A stretch of 64,000 nucleotides of DNA from Sneathiella glossodoripedis JCM 23214 (GCF_000616095.1 NZ_BAMS01000001.1:868001-932000), one strand, 5' to 3'. Shown: positions 27,671-36,866, counted from the first letter of the stretch. Made by a program: numbers and translations. The notes: generated by a model from the sequence alone, not told the origin.

Positions 27671-29548
27671 CTATTTGCTCTGAATTTCAGCTATCCTAGC
27701 CGCTTTGGCCGGATCATACCACCAAGTGTCGAGCATGGCACGATCATAGCCCGGTTTATTGGCCGATGGTTTCGAAAATTTATCCCAATAAGCGATGAAA
27801 TGGCTCGCCTTATACCATTGCGGTATCGTGTAATGGGAGTGCATGAGTATGCGGTCAAGAGCACGTGCAGCAGTGATTAGCTCATCTTTTGAGTTAGCAG
27901 CAATAATTTTTTCAACAAGCGAATCAATTGCTGGGTTTTTTACGCCTGCAATATTAAGCCCACCTATTGTGTCAGCAGAGTTGGAATGCCACCAATTGCG
28001 AAGTTCCACCCCAGGAAAAGCGGGTTGAGAAAAACGTCGGGTGGCGATTTCAAAATCAAAGTTCTGCATTCTGTTTTGCCAACTTGCAACATCGACAAGC
28101 CTGATTCTTGCATCCACCCCGATGCGCTCCAGATTTCGAATAAAGGGATTTATTATGCGCTCAAAGGACTTGGAATAGATTAAAAACTCTAGGCTCATCT
28201 GCTCCCCAGCAGCATTGACGAGCTTTTTATTTTGAATTGACCACCCCGCCTCTTTCAATTCTTTAAGTGATTGACGCATTGCGGTGCGAATATTTCCATT
28301 CCCTGAGGTTTGAAATGGCTGAAAAGGTTCTTTAAAAACCTGGTCGGGAATTTGATCACGCCAAGGTTCAAGCAGGGCCAGTTCGGCCTCGGACGGCTTG
28401 CCAGACGCTTTCATCAATGAGTTTTCGAAGATTGACGTTAGGCGCTGGTAACTGTTGTAAAACAGGTTTTTATTCGTCCATTCGAAGTCAAACATACGGG
28501 CTAATGCGGCTCGAACACGAATATCGCTGAATTTTTCGAGACGGGTGTTAAAGAAGAATGCCTGGTAACCAGTCAATGACGCATCATTCAGGACCTCTTT
28601 TTTGATCAAACCCTTTTTAAATGCGGGTTTGTCTGAATATTCCGTCGCCCAACTTTTGGATGTGTATTCCTCTCTAAAATCATATTCACCGGCAAAAAAG
28701 GCTTCAAGAGCGATACTGCGGTCACGGTAGTAATCAACTTGTATTCGGTCGAAATTGTATCTGCCAACGTGGACCGGCAGTTTTTCTGCCCAATGGTTTA
28801 TAACTCGTTCATATGTAACGGATCTACCAGGCTGAACATCAACAATGCGATACGGCCCTGAACCCAATATCGGTTCGAGAGTTGTTTCATTAAAGTTACG
28901 TGTTTCGAAATGTTTTTCTGACAAGATGGGCATTTTTCCCAAGGTTAGGGCAAGCCCGCGGGTAAGCGCCCCATCCTTAAAATCGAAACGGATTGAATTC
29001 GGACCTGTAATGATTGGCGGCAGGATATCTTCATACGCCAAACGATAGCGGGGATGGCCGTCGTTCTTGAGAGTCCTGAAGGTGAAGGCTACATCACTAA
29101 CCCTTATTGGGGTGCCATCATGAAATACAGCATCTGTGCGCAATCGAAACTCAACCCATTTATCGTCTCGGTCCCGCGTAACTTCTTTGGCGAGCAGTGG
29201 GTAGATAGCGTCTGGCTCATCATGTGCTCGTGTCATGAGGCTGGTGAAGTTAAAGGAAAGATCCCCTCCCTTGTCAGCGTTAATGAGCTCATAGACTCCC
29301 TTCAAGATGAAGGGGTTGATGCTATCAAAGCTGTTCAGGTTGCGGATTTTTACAGTTCCGCCCTTAGGAGCATTTGGAGTTACATAATCGAAATGTTCGA
29401 AGTTTTTTTCGTATTTCAAATCACCGAAACTGGAAATGCCATGTGTGGTATAACTGCCATCATCGCTTAAAGCAGAGGTGGGGTGTAAGATCGACAGTAA
29501 AATGGGTAGAAATAAACGGGAATACGTCAAATTTCTGCTTCTTTTCAT
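27671..29548 (-). CDS. yejA: Peptide ABC transporter binding protein YejA, copy 1
   Basis: 625 residues with an N-terminal signal peptide (SRLFLPILLSILHPTSALS). The YejA pattern is clear: THGISSFGDLKYEKNFEHFDY near the start of the mature protein, PNAPKGG, and the C-terminal IPQWYKASHFIAYWDKF. It captures peptides in the periplasm for YejBEF. It is nearest to yejB and therefore the likely cognate partner. A second copy lies immediately upstream on the same strand. Confidence 0.9.
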   Translation of the reverse strand: MKRSRNLTYSRLFLPILLSILHPTSALSDDGSYTTHGISSFGDLKYEKNFEHFDYVTPNAPKGGTVKIRNLNSFDSINPFILKGVYELINADKGGDLSFNFTSLMTRAHDEPDAIYPLLAKEVTRDRDDKWVEFRLRTDAVFHDGTPIRVSDVAFTFRTLKNDGHPRYRLAYEDILPPIITGPNSIRFDFKDGALTRGLALTLGKMPILSEKHFETRNFNETTLEPILGSGPYRIVDVQPGRSVTYERVINHWAEKLPVHVGRYNFDRIQVDYYRDRSIALEAFFAGEYDFREEYTSKSWATEYSDKPAFKKGLIKKEVLNDASLTGYQAFFFNTRLEKFSDIRVRAALARMFDFEWTNKNLFYNSYQRLTSIFENSLMKASGKPSEAELALLEPWRDQIPDQVFKEPFQPFQTSGNGNIRTAMRQSLKELKEAGWSIQNKKLVNAAGEQMSLEFLIYSKSFERIINPFIRNLERIGVDARIRLVDVASWQNRMQNFDFEIATRRFSQPAFPGVELRNWWHSNSADTIGGLNIAGVKNPAIDSLVEKIIAANSKDELITAARALDRILMHSHYTIPQWYKASHFIAYWDKFSKPSANKPGYDRAMLDTWWYDPAKAARIAEIQSK

Positions 29549-29566
29549 GCTTTTACCTAGGCAGTG

Positions 29567-31420
29567 TTATTGTGATTTAAGTTCTTTTAGGCCTTCCTTT
29601 AATTGTTTTTCTTTTTCCGGATCTACCCACCATGCAGTGATATCTGTACCTTCAGATGGAACTACATCCGTTTTCCCAAACTTGTTCCAGTATGCGATAC
29701 GGTCATAAGCTGAAGTGAATTGGGGAATTATATAGAAATTCCAGGTCAGGACGCGATCAAGCGCCCGAACAATCGGCTTAAGACTTTCATAGTCTGGTGC
29801 TGCGATCAGGCGTTCAATTAAATCGTCGACTACTGGGTTATCAATACCCATCAAGTTTCGACTGCCTGATCGCTTACCCGCTGCACTACCCCAAAACTCC
29901 CTTTGTTCATTGCCGGGACTTATAGATTGTGCAAATACGGATGTGACAATATCAAAATCGTAGTTCCGAAGCCTTTCAGTATATTGAGCCGTGTCGACAA
30001 CACGTGATGAGGCCGTAATACCCAGCTTTTCGAGATTCTTTATGAAAGGACCTGTGATCCGCAGGCTGTTGGGATCATACAGTAAAAATTCGATCTCAAG
30101 TGGCTTTCCGGTTTTAGGATTAATCAGTTTTCCATCCACAACTTTCCAGCCAGCTTCCTTCAAGATAGCCTTTGCCGTTCGAAGGGGTTTTCTATCACGG
30201 CCACTTCCATCTGTTACAGGTGGCTCATACGCAGGACCGAATACCCGTTCAGGGACTTGTCCTTTATATTCCATAAGGATTTCAAGCTCCTTACCTTTTG
30301 GTGAGCCTTTAGCGGCCATCACCGAATTGTAAAAAAAGCTGTTTGTTCGTTTATACTGATTATAGAAGATATTCTTGTTCAGCCACTCAAAGTCAAAGGC
30401 GTAAGTAAGTGCCTCCCGTAGGGCGGGGTCCTTGAATTTTTCTTTTCTGAGGTTGAAAACATACCCCTGTTGCCCTGCCGGTGATGTGCTGGGTATATTT
30501 TCTTTAATAACCAACCCTTTTTTGAGGGCTGGAAAGTCGTATCCGGTAGCCCAGTTCTTTGCACTGTTTTCTGCCCGGTAATCATATTCGCCTGCTTTGA
30601 AAGCTTCTAGAAGGACGGATGAGTCGCGATAATAATCATAGCGAATAGTATCGAAGTTATAACGCCCTTTGTTGATCGGTAAGTCTTTACCCCAGTAGTC
30701 TGTAACACGCTCGTATGTGATGAAGCGGTTGGCTTCGAATTCTTTGATGAGATATGGGCCAGAGCCTAAAATCGGGGTAAGTGTGGTTTCATCAAATGAG
30801 CGGGACTCAAAATGTTTCTTTGACAAAATGGGAAGCAATTGACCCACGATTTGCGGGAGCTCTCTGTTAGGGGGGCCTGTAAATGTAAATTTTATTCTGT
30901 GCGGACCGAGTACAATGGCCTGATCAACATTGGCATAATAATATCGAAAAAGGGGGCGACCTTTTGTTTTCACCATTTCCAAGCTGAATACGAGATCATC
31001 TGCTGTAATTTTACTGCCATCATGAAATCGCGCTTCAGGGCGCAGGTTGAAAATAGCAAAACTTAAATCCTCGGCCACTTCAACCGTTGAGGCAACCAGA
31101 CCATATTCCGCACTGGGACTATCTGCAGGTTGCGTCATTAATGTTTCAAAGGTAAGACCAAGGCCAGAAGCGCTGTTTCCTCTTGATATATACGGATTGA
31201 GATTGTCAAATCCGCCCAAGGCGGAAAGACGTACATCCCCACCTTTGGGGGCATCAGGATTTACATAATCGAGATGCTTGAAGTCAGCCGTATATTTCAA
31301 TGGACCTGCAAGGGACAGTCCGTGACTTTTGATTGTTTTGACGTCTTCTGCAGATGAAATACCTGTAGCCGTCAACATGAAAAAGGTTGCAGCAGCGGAG
31401 GCGAGCCTTCTGAATGTCAT
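29567..31420 (-). CDS. yejA: Peptide ABC transporter binding protein YejA, copy 2
   Basis: 617 residues with a signal peptide (RLASAAATFFMLTATGISSA) and the same landmarks as the neighbouring copy: SHGLSLAGPLKYTADFKHLDY, PDAPKGGDVRL, and IPQFTSAYDRIAYWNKFGK near the C-terminus. The two copies align along their whole length but differ throughout, so this is an old tandem duplication or paired acquisition rather than a recent one. It is the first gene of the operon. Two receptors feeding one permease would broaden substrate range. Confidence 0.9.
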   Translation of the reverse strand: MTFRRLASAAATFFMLTATGISSAEDVKTIKSHGLSLAGPLKYTADFKHLDYVNPDAPKGGDVRLSALGGFDNLNPYISRGNSASGLGLTFETLMTQPADSPSAEYGLVASTVEVAEDLSFAIFNLRPEARFHDGSKITADDLVFSLEMVKTKGRPLFRYYYANVDQAIVLGPHRIKFTFTGPPNRELPQIVGQLLPILSKKHFESRSFDETTLTPILGSGPYLIKEFEANRFITYERVTDYWGKDLPINKGRYNFDTIRYDYYRDSSVLLEAFKAGEYDYRAENSAKNWATGYDFPALKKGLVIKENIPSTSPAGQQGYVFNLRKEKFKDPALREALTYAFDFEWLNKNIFYNQYKRTNSFFYNSVMAAKGSPKGKELEILMEYKGQVPERVFGPAYEPPVTDGSGRDRKPLRTAKAILKEAGWKVVDGKLINPKTGKPLEIEFLLYDPNSLRITGPFIKNLEKLGITASSRVVDTAQYTERLRNYDFDIVTSVFAQSISPGNEQREFWGSAAGKRSGSRNLMGIDNPVVDDLIERLIAAPDYESLKPIVRALDRVLTWNFYIIPQFTSAYDRIAYWNKFGKTDVVPSEGTDITAWWVDPEKEKQLKEGLKELKSQ

Positions 31421-31495
31421 AGTTCCCCTGTCAGTTTTAGTGCTTATTGCTCACCAAGATGGGGGTAAAAGGCGGCAACATCAAGGCCTAAAGCT

Positions 31496-32275
31496 TTAGC
31501 CTTTAAGAATGGGTAAGGCTGCGTCGTGCAGTTTTTGGTTTCCGCTGGCCAGCACATAGCCCGGATTTGTTAATGTAAGCGGATTACCGTCCCAATCAGA
31601 AATAGTTCCACCAGCATTTTCTACAACAGGTACAAGAGCGCAGTAATCAAATGGTTTCATGTCTGCATCTGCGACAATATCTACAAAACCATGTGACAGC
31701 AGCGCAAACGCGTAACTGTCATAACCAAAACGAACGCGCCTGACAGTCTCGGTCAATTGTCGATACTGATCGCCTCTTTCGCATTTGAATAATTCCAGAC
31801 CGTAAGAGAATAGCGAGGCTTGCGAAACCTCTGTCACCGCCGGGTTGGTTTGAATGGCTATGCCATTCAGTGTGGTTTGACCATTTGCGCCAACCCACCT
31901 TTCGCCAGAAATCGGTTGATCGACAACACCCATTATCGGTTTGCCAAAACGAGTCAATCCTACCAGAACCGCAAAAGTAGGCGCGCCGGAGATAAACGAA
32001 TGGGTTCCATCAATTGGGTCAAGAACCCATACATATTCTGCATCGGTGCGAACTTGCCCGTGTTCTTCCCCGTAAATACCGTGATCAGGAAAGGCCTCTT
32101 CGATCAGTTTGCGCATCGCCATTTCTGCATTTTGATCAGCAATGGTGACTGGGCTGAGATCATCCTTACTGATGATATCAATTTTTTTCCGATAAAGAGG
32201 ACGGATAATCTCGCCCGCTGCATCAGCAAGCTTGTGGGCGAGATCAATAAATTCCCTTGGGCAGGTTTCTGTCAT
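31496..32275 (-). CDS. hisN: Histidinol-phosphatase, inositol monophosphatase family
   Basis: 259 residues. The IMPase metal sites are present: GEEHG (first motif), WVLDPIDGTHSFISG (DPxDGT) and the C-terminal KPFDYCALVPVVENAGG. The extension RPLYRKKIDIISKDDLSPVTIADQ is characteristic of HisN-type members, which dephosphorylate histidinol phosphate in histidine synthesis. It is followed downstream by the yej operon and preceded by a cytochrome c gene 14 bases upstream on the same strand. Confidence 0.85.
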   Translation of the reverse strand: MTETCPREFIDLAHKLADAAGEIIRPLYRKKIDIISKDDLSPVTIADQNAEMAMRKLIEEAFPDHGIYGEEHGQVRTDAEYVWVLDPIDGTHSFISGAPTFAVLVGLTRFGKPIMGVVDQPISGERWVGANGQTTLNGIAIQTNPAVTEVSQASLFSYGLELFKCERGDQYRQLTETVRRVRFGYDSYAFALLSHGFVDIVADADMKPFDYCALVPVVENAGGTISDWDGNPLTLTNPGYVLASGNQKLHDAALPILKG

Positions 32276-32289
32276 GCAAAAATGCAGTT

Positions 32290-32835
32290 TTATTCAGTTG
32301 GAAGTGGAACTGATGAAGAGCCAAGAGTTCGCAGATATGCAATCAAGTCTGCTCTGTCAGTTGGCTTTTTCAAACCGGCAAAAGACATCTTAGTGCCTTT
32401 TACATAGTCTTTAGGTTTGGTCAGGAAGGCGTTTAGTTCTTCGTAACCCCATTCACCGCCAAGCTCAACAAGGGCGTCGGAATATGAAAAACCTTCAACG
32501 CTTGCCATTGCCTTGCCAAGAATTCCGTAGAGATTAGGGCCAATTTTATTAGCGCCGCCTTCTTCAACTGTATGGCAGGAACCACATTTTTTGAAGACTT
32601 TCTCACCTTTGGCTTCATCTGCAGATGCCATGAGAACGGCCAGAGAAGGCCCTTCGGGTTTGGTATCTTCCGATGCAACCGTACTTGCTTCTTCCGCACC
32701 TGTATCGATAACATATGCAGGTGTTTCAGGCATTGTTGGCGAGATGGCAATATTCGCAATCTCATTGATTGCAACAATCGCAAGGGCGCTACCGAGTACG
32801 GCGCCGGCAATCTTATTTAGCTCAAAACTGTTCAT
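32290..32835 (-). CDS. CycM-like membrane-anchored cytochrome c
   Basis: 181 residues with an uncleaved N-terminal membrane anchor (residues about 9-28), an acidic linker of about 40 residues, and a class I cytochrome domain with CGSCH and a Met ligand in GTKMSFAG. This arrangement matches CycM/cytochrome c552 proteins that carry electrons between the bc1 complex and cytochrome oxidase. It is in tandem with hisN and divergent from kdsB. Confidence 0.9.
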   Translation of the reverse strand: MNSFELNKIAGAVLGSALAIVAINEIANIAISPTMPETPAYVIDTGAEEASTVASEDTKPEGPSLAVLMASADEAKGEKVFKKCGSCHTVEEGGANKIGPNLYGILGKAMASVEGFSYSDALVELGGEWGYEELNAFLTKPKDYVKGTKMSFAGLKKPTDRADLIAYLRTLGSSSVPLPTE

Positions 32836-32991
32836 TGCTTACCTCAGCTCTTATTTTCTGGGGGTAGCTCTACCAAACGCGGCAGAAAAAAGCGAGTGGA
32901 ATTTAACGGCTTTTACTTGGAAAGTCCAAGACGTATAAAAAGAGAGCGAATATGACACACCAGACAAGCGGTTAATAAACAGGAGTAAATA

Positions 32992-33753
32992 ATGTCAGAA
33001 GGGTACACCCCCTTGATTGTGATCCCTGCACGAATGGCGTCAAGCCGTCTTCCAGGCAAGCCGTTGGCCGATATAGATGGCAAGCCGATGATTGTTCAGG
33101 TGATGAACCGTGCGTTGGAAGCGGATCTCGGCCCTGTTGTTATTGCCTGCGCTGAGGTGGAGATTGCGAATGTGGTTAATGACGCTGGCGGAACAGCCAT
33201 TTTGACCGATGCGTCGCATCCGTCCGGGTCGGACAGGGTTTTTGAAGCGGTAGAGACTTTCGACCCTGAACAGAAATTTCAGTCAATTATTAATTTGCAA
33301 GGTGACTTGCCGGGTCTGGATCCGGTTGCCATTTTGGCAGCCAATGAAGCACTGCAAAAAAATAACGCTGACATTGCGACACTCGTTGCTGAAATTACGG
33401 ATCAGGCGGAGTTGAATGATGAAAATGCAGTAAAGGCTGTTGTCAGTATGCGCGCGGGTGAAAAATTTGGCAGAGCCTTATGGTTCAGTCGACTGAAAAC
33501 CCCTTGGGGGGAAGGGGCATATTTTCATCATATCGGCATCTATGCCTATAAAAGGGCATCTTTAAAGAAATTTATTTCACTTGACCCTTCACCGCTTGAA
33601 CTTCGCGAAAAGCTTGAGCAGCTTAGGGCCTTGGAGGCGGGAATGAGAATAGATGCAGCTTGCGTTGACACGGTGCCGTTAGGTGTTGATACTCCGCAGG
33701 ATTTGGAACGCATGCGCCAGTATTTCGTGTCGCGATCTGAGAGCCCAGAATAA
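32992..33753 (+). CDS. kdsB: 3-deoxy-manno-octulosonate cytidylyltransferase (CMP-Kdo synthetase)
   Basis: 253 residues. The nucleotide-binding start PARMASSRLPGKPL, the HPSGSDRV and NLQGDLP motifs and the closing VDTVPLGVDTPQDLERMR are all typical of KdsB. It activates Kdo for lipopolysaccharide inner-core synthesis, which places the organism among Gram-negatives with Kdo-containing LPS. An AGGAG ribosome site precedes the ATG. pheA follows on the same strand after about 35 bases. Confidence 0.95.
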   Translation: MSEGYTPLIVIPARMASSRLPGKPLADIDGKPMIVQVMNRALEADLGPVVIACAEVEIANVVNDAGGTAILTDASHPSGSDRVFEAVETFDPEQKFQSIINLQGDLPGLDPVAILAANEALQKNNADIATLVAEITDQAELNDENAVKAVVSMRAGEKFGRALWFSRLKTPWGEGAYFHHIGIYAYKRASLKKFISLDPSPLELREKLEQLRALEAGMRIDAACVDTVPLGVDTPQDLERMRQYFVSRSESPE

Positions 33754-33788
33754 ATCCAGTTAGATTAAACAACAGGTTGGTTGATAAC

Positions 33789-34649
33789 ATGTCCAATGCA
33801 GAACCAGAAAATTCAATAGCTTTCCAAGGTGTCCCAGGGGCATATGGGCATTTATCCTGCAAAAGCGTATTTCCTGAAATGGAAGCAATAGCCTGTGAGA
33901 CTTTTCTTGACGCAATCAATATGGTGCGTGATGAAAAGGCAAAATATGCGATGATCCCAATAGAGAATTCTTTGGGTGGACGTGTTGCGGACATTCATCA
34001 CCTCTTGCCTGAAAGTGGACTCTTTACTATTGGTGAGCATTTTCAATCTGTTCAGCATCAATTATTGGCTGTTCCGGGCGCTACGCTTTCAGATATCAAA
34101 GCTGTTCACAGCCACGAGCAAGCATTGTCTCAGTGCCGCAATTTTACTAGAGAGCTTGGCATAGAGCCGGTCATACATGCTGACACTGCGGGTTCTGCGA
34201 AAATGATCGCCGAATTGGGAGATAAATCTCAGGCATCCATTGCTTCCAGTTTGGCAGGTGAAATATACGGCCTTGAAGTTTTGCGAGATCGTGTTGAGGA
34301 TCGATTGGGTAACACGACACGGTTTTTGATTCTGTCGCGGGAACGGCGGGATCCTGGAGTTAAAGGCGGGCCATGTATGACCAGCTTTGTTTTTCAGGTC
34401 CGTAGTCAGCCTGCTGCACTTTACAAAGCTTTGGGTGGCTTTGCGACGAACGGAATCAATGTGACGAAGCTTGAAAGCTATATAACCGATGAAAGCTTTG
34501 AGGCAGCGCAGTTCTATATTGATGTTGAAGGCCACCCTGAGGAGGCAAATCTGTCGAGAGCAATAGAGGAATTGCAGTTTTTTTCGGCCAAGCTCAAAAT
34601 ATTGGGTGTATACCCACAGCACGCCTATCGCAGGGAATATAGCTCTTAA
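33789..34649 (+). CDS. pheA: Prephenate dehydratase
   Basis: About 286 residues from the ATG at 33789 (an in-frame TTG lies at 33777). The dehydratase domain begins IAFQGVPGAYGH and contains the catalytic-region motif GNTTRFLIL; the C-terminal 80 residues are an ACT domain (SQPAALYKALGGFATNGINVTKLES) that senses phenylalanine for feedback control. It converts prephenate to phenylpyruvate. No chorismate mutase domain is fused. The kdsB-pheA pairing is common in alphaproteobacteria. Confidence 0.93.
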   Translation: MSNAEPENSIAFQGVPGAYGHLSCKSVFPEMEAIACETFLDAINMVRDEKAKYAMIPIENSLGGRVADIHHLLPESGLFTIGEHFQSVQHQLLAVPGATLSDIKAVHSHEQALSQCRNFTRELGIEPVIHADTAGSAKMIAELGDKSQASIASSLAGEIYGLEVLRDRVEDRLGNTTRFLILSRERRDPGVKGGPCMTSFVFQVRSQPAALYKALGGFATNGINVTKLESYITDESFEAAQFYIDVEGHPEEANLSRAIEELQFFSAKLKILGVYPQHAYRREYSS

Positions 34650-34745
34650 AGCTTGATTGATAGTTGATTTGAGCATATAAGCGCCTTCAAATTTAAGCTG
34701 AGGGCGTATTGCTCTCCTGCGTTTGATTACAGATTAGGAAGTATA

Positions 34746-35309
34746 ATGTTTAACCTCGCGCAAACAAATTCAACGCAACGCGGATATTTGCTGGCCGGTG
34801 TTCTGGCGATGGCTGTTGTTGTGACCGCGTCAAATATTCTAGTGGAAATGCCTATTAATGATTGGCTCACTTGGGGTGCGCTTAGCTATCCTTTTGCGTT
34901 TCTTGTGACGGATTTGACCAATCGCGCATTGGGTGCGTCCATGGCGCGGATAGTTGTCTGTGTGGGGTTCTTGGCGGCTGTCATCATGTCCCTGGTTTTG
35001 GCAGACCCCAGAATCGCCCTAGCATCCGGGTCCGCTTTTTTAACCGCCCACCTGTTGGATATTTTGTTGTTTGATAAGTTGCGCAAGGCCAGTTGGTGGA
35101 AAGCGCCGCTGGTTTCATCAATCATTGCGTCATTTTTAGATACGCTAATTTTCTTTACGTTGGCATTTGCAGGAACGGGACTTCCTTGGACTACATGGGC
35201 ACTGGGAGACTATGGAATCAAAATTGTCATGGTGATTGTTCTGTTGCTGCCTTTCCGTGGGTTGCTGAAATATACAGATCCATTGACATTGGCGAGCACT
35301 GCTAGATAA
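34746..35309 (+). CDS. Queuosine precursor transporter (VUT/YhhQ family)
   Basis: 187 residues with about six membrane segments. Family landmarks are FLVTDLTNRALG, SGSAFLTAHLLDILLFDKLRK and the C-terminal YGIKIVMVIVLLLPFRG. YhhQ-type proteins import 7-cyano-7-deazaguanine or related precursors for tRNA queuosine. The upstream leader of about 95 bases shows no preQ1 riboswitch that I can recognise. The last 27 bases of the gene contain a near-consensus promoter that appears to serve the RNA region downstream. Confidence 0.85.
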   Translation: MFNLAQTNSTQRGYLLAGVLAMAVVVTASNILVEMPINDWLTWGALSYPFAFLVTDLTNRALGASMARIVVCVGFLAAVIMSLVLADPRIALASGSAFLTAHLLDILLFDKLRKASWWKAPLVSSIIASFLDTLIFFTLAFAGTGLPWTTWALGDYGIKIVMVIVLLLPFRGLLKYTDPLTLASTAR

Positions 35310-35310
35310 T
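35283..35310 (+). promoter_or_regulatory. Near-consensus sigma70 promoter inside the end of the transporter gene
   Basis: A perfect TTGACA (35283-35288), a 16-base spacer and GATAAT (35305-35310, five of six) point downstream. The predicted start is around 35316-35318, just past the stop codon. Confidence 0.65.
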
Positions 35311-35312
35311 AT

Positions 35313-35346
35313 CAAAAAAAAGGGCCAAGCGGTGAAGCTCGGCCCT
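35313..35346 (-). terminator. Possible minus-strand terminator for nudC
   Basis: Read on the minus strand, the stem AGGGCC(g)AGC...GCT(t)GGCCCT is followed by U8 (A-run at 35313-35320 on the plus strand), a good intrinsic terminator for leftward transcription from nudC. Confidence 0.5.
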
Positions 35347-35447
35347 AAGTAAGGGAGGAAACGCTCTCTTGCGAGAGCAGTCAGTGTGTGTGTGCTGACA
35401 AGGGATATATTGCACTTGCGAAAAGAATTCGCAAGTGCATTTTTTTT
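35316..35447 (+). ncRNA. Candidate small RNA of about 130 nt
   Basis: The region follows a near-consensus promoter, contains no ORF and shows four successive hairpins: AGGGCC(a)AGC/GCT(c)GGCCCT (35321-35346), GCTCTC/GAGAGC (35363-35378), GTCAG/CTGAC around an alternating TG loop (35380-35399) and a strong intrinsic terminator (35411-35447). A single-stranded purine stretch GGGAGGAAAC (35354-35363) lies between the first two hairpins and resembles a Shine-Dalgarno sequence, so it could pair with pyrimidine-rich targets or the anti-SD. I recognise no known RNA family. The first hairpin, preceded by A8, also looks like a minus-strand terminator, an alternative reading of that part. Confidence 0.5.
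35411..35447 (+). terminator. Strong intrinsic terminator
   Basis: TGCACTTGCGAA and TTCGCAAGTGCA form a perfect 12-bp stem around a 5-base loop and are followed by eight T (35440-35447). Confidence 0.92.
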
Positions 35448-35717
35448 GATTTTTGATAAAAATCGAAAAAAAATGAAACTATGATGAAACAGTGGGCAGA
35501 TTGGTTAAAATCTATGCGGTGATTGATTGAAAATTCACCTGATTAAGGTTTTTCGACGATTGCAAATAGTTTTGCATCAATCAAAACAAGTTAAGATGAT
35601 GCCTCGATTCACTGAGAGATTTTCTAAAACGAAAGTATTTCATCACTGGAAACAACCATATGAATTTGTGCATTGCAGCAAAATATCCGACCTGATTGTT
35701 ATCTGCTTCTGTCACAT
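35448..35717. other. AT-rich spacer, nothing recognised
   Basis: About 270 bases between the terminator and the end of nudC, rich in A and T. One short open frame (35527-35721) has no ribosome site and overlaps the nudC end, so I do not call it. Confidence 0.4.
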
Positions 35718-36637
35718 TTAGTCCTCAACCCATGACTTTGCCAATTGGTGGGCGATGGCCATTGGCGGTGACATACGGGGTGTTTCACTGGTGCCCGACC
35801 TTGCCAGCATTTTGCGAACTTCCGCTTTGCTGAACCAGCGGGCATCTGCAAGCTCTGCTTCTTCGAGAGTAATTTCTTCGCTCAAAGCTTCCGCAAAACA
35901 ACCGATCATTAACGAGGAGGGATAGGGCCACGGCTGTGAAGAATGATAGGTTACCTCACCTGTGCGCACGCCGGTTTCCTCGAAAACTTCACGCCTCACA
36001 CCCTGTTCTATTGTTTCGCCTGGCTCAATAAAGCCGGCCAGTGCGGAGTATTGCTGTTTGGGAAAGTGATGACCAGTACCCAAAAGACAGTTATCTCCCT
36101 TGACCACCATCATTATCACAACAGGGTCCGTTCTGGGGAAGTGGGTCGCATTACACTGGTCATTACAGCATTTTCGCGAGTACCCAAGCTCAGCAGATTC
36201 GGTTTTTGATCCACATTTTGCACAAAATTGATGAGTTTCGTGCCACGCAAGCAAAGATCGCGCCTGTGCCAGAGCACCTGCTTCTCCTGGGCGTAATTGT
36301 GATGAAATATTGCGAACATCAATAAATTTTCCCCAGTCGGAATTGGGGAGTTTTTTGGGTTTTCAATTGTGGAAACGTCGATCGCGAAATGAGCGGCAAA
36401 GTCGGCTAGGCCAAGAAAAACCAGTGTCGCTCCCGCTTCCAGAAACGACTTGATGTCACTGGCGCCTCTCCAGTCAATGCAAGGATCCCCCGCCAGTTCA
36501 ATGAGCGCTTTCAGATTGTGCATTGGCAGGAAACGGCTGGATGGGTCTTCAAGTTTTTGTTTAAACCAGTCTACGTCATTACGCAGATGAGAGGCCCGGT
36601 CAAAGCGGTTGCCGGTAAATACGAGAGGCTTTGTCAT
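35718..36637 (-). CDS. nudC: NAD+ diphosphatase NudC, Nudix family (frame interrupted near 36296)
   Basis: Two frames join into one NudC. The N-terminal part (from 36637) runs to IFHHN; the rest resumes RPGEAGALAQARSLLAW in another frame and has the zinc ribbon (FCAKCG...KCCNDQC), the Nudix box GFIEPGETIEQGVRREVFEE and the NudC hallmark SQPWPYPSS. Lengthening TT to TTT on the coding strand near 36296 gives 306 residues, the normal size. The enzyme hydrolyses NADH/NAD+ and can remove NAD caps from RNA. It is divergent from the SRP RNA gene. Confidence 0.87.
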
Positions 36638-36761
36638 TTGGATTCGTTTCTTGGACTCAAATTGATTTTACGGTTCAGTTTTTTTCACAGACTATCGTCA
36701 AATTGGGAGCTGTTGCAAATTTTTCCCAAAAAAGGGTTGCATCTCAGGTCAAGCTGACTGA

Positions 36762-36767
36762 TATAAG
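36762..36767 (+). promoter_or_regulatory. Extended -10 promoter of the SRP RNA
   Basis: TGATATAAG contains the extended -10 TG and TATAAG (36762-36767). The expected start about seven bases later coincides with the first base of the SRP RNA helix. Confidence 0.5.
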
Positions 36768-36771
36768 CGGT

Positions 36772-36866
36772 GGAAGGCTGGCGTGGGCGTGCCCCTCGCG
36801 AACCCGGTCAGGTCCGGAAGGAAGCAGCCGTAACGAGTTTCGGTGCGGGTCATTGCCAGTCTTCTT
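36772..36866 (+). ncRNA. ffs: Signal recognition particle RNA, small (4.5S) type
   Basis: The universally conserved SRP core is visible: GGTCAGGTCCGGAAGGAAGC with the GGAA tetraloop and the asymmetric internal loop AGCAGCC. The terminal helix closes with GAAGGCTGGC (36773-36782) pairing GCCAGTCTTC (36855-36864). The length of about 95 nt fits the Gram-negative form. It scaffolds Ffh for co-translational targeting to the membrane. Its position just upstream of dnaX is the usual alphaproteobacterial arrangement. Confidence 0.95.

Noticed and set aside
34650-34745. Possible preQ1 riboswitch before the queuosine-precursor transporter
   Set aside because: No conserved preQ1 hairpin plus A-rich tail or class II pattern could be found in the 95-base leader.
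35385-35394. TG dinucleotide repeat as a microsatellite
   Set aside because: Only five units and it forms the loop of a GTCAG/CTGAC stem, so structure is the simpler explanation.
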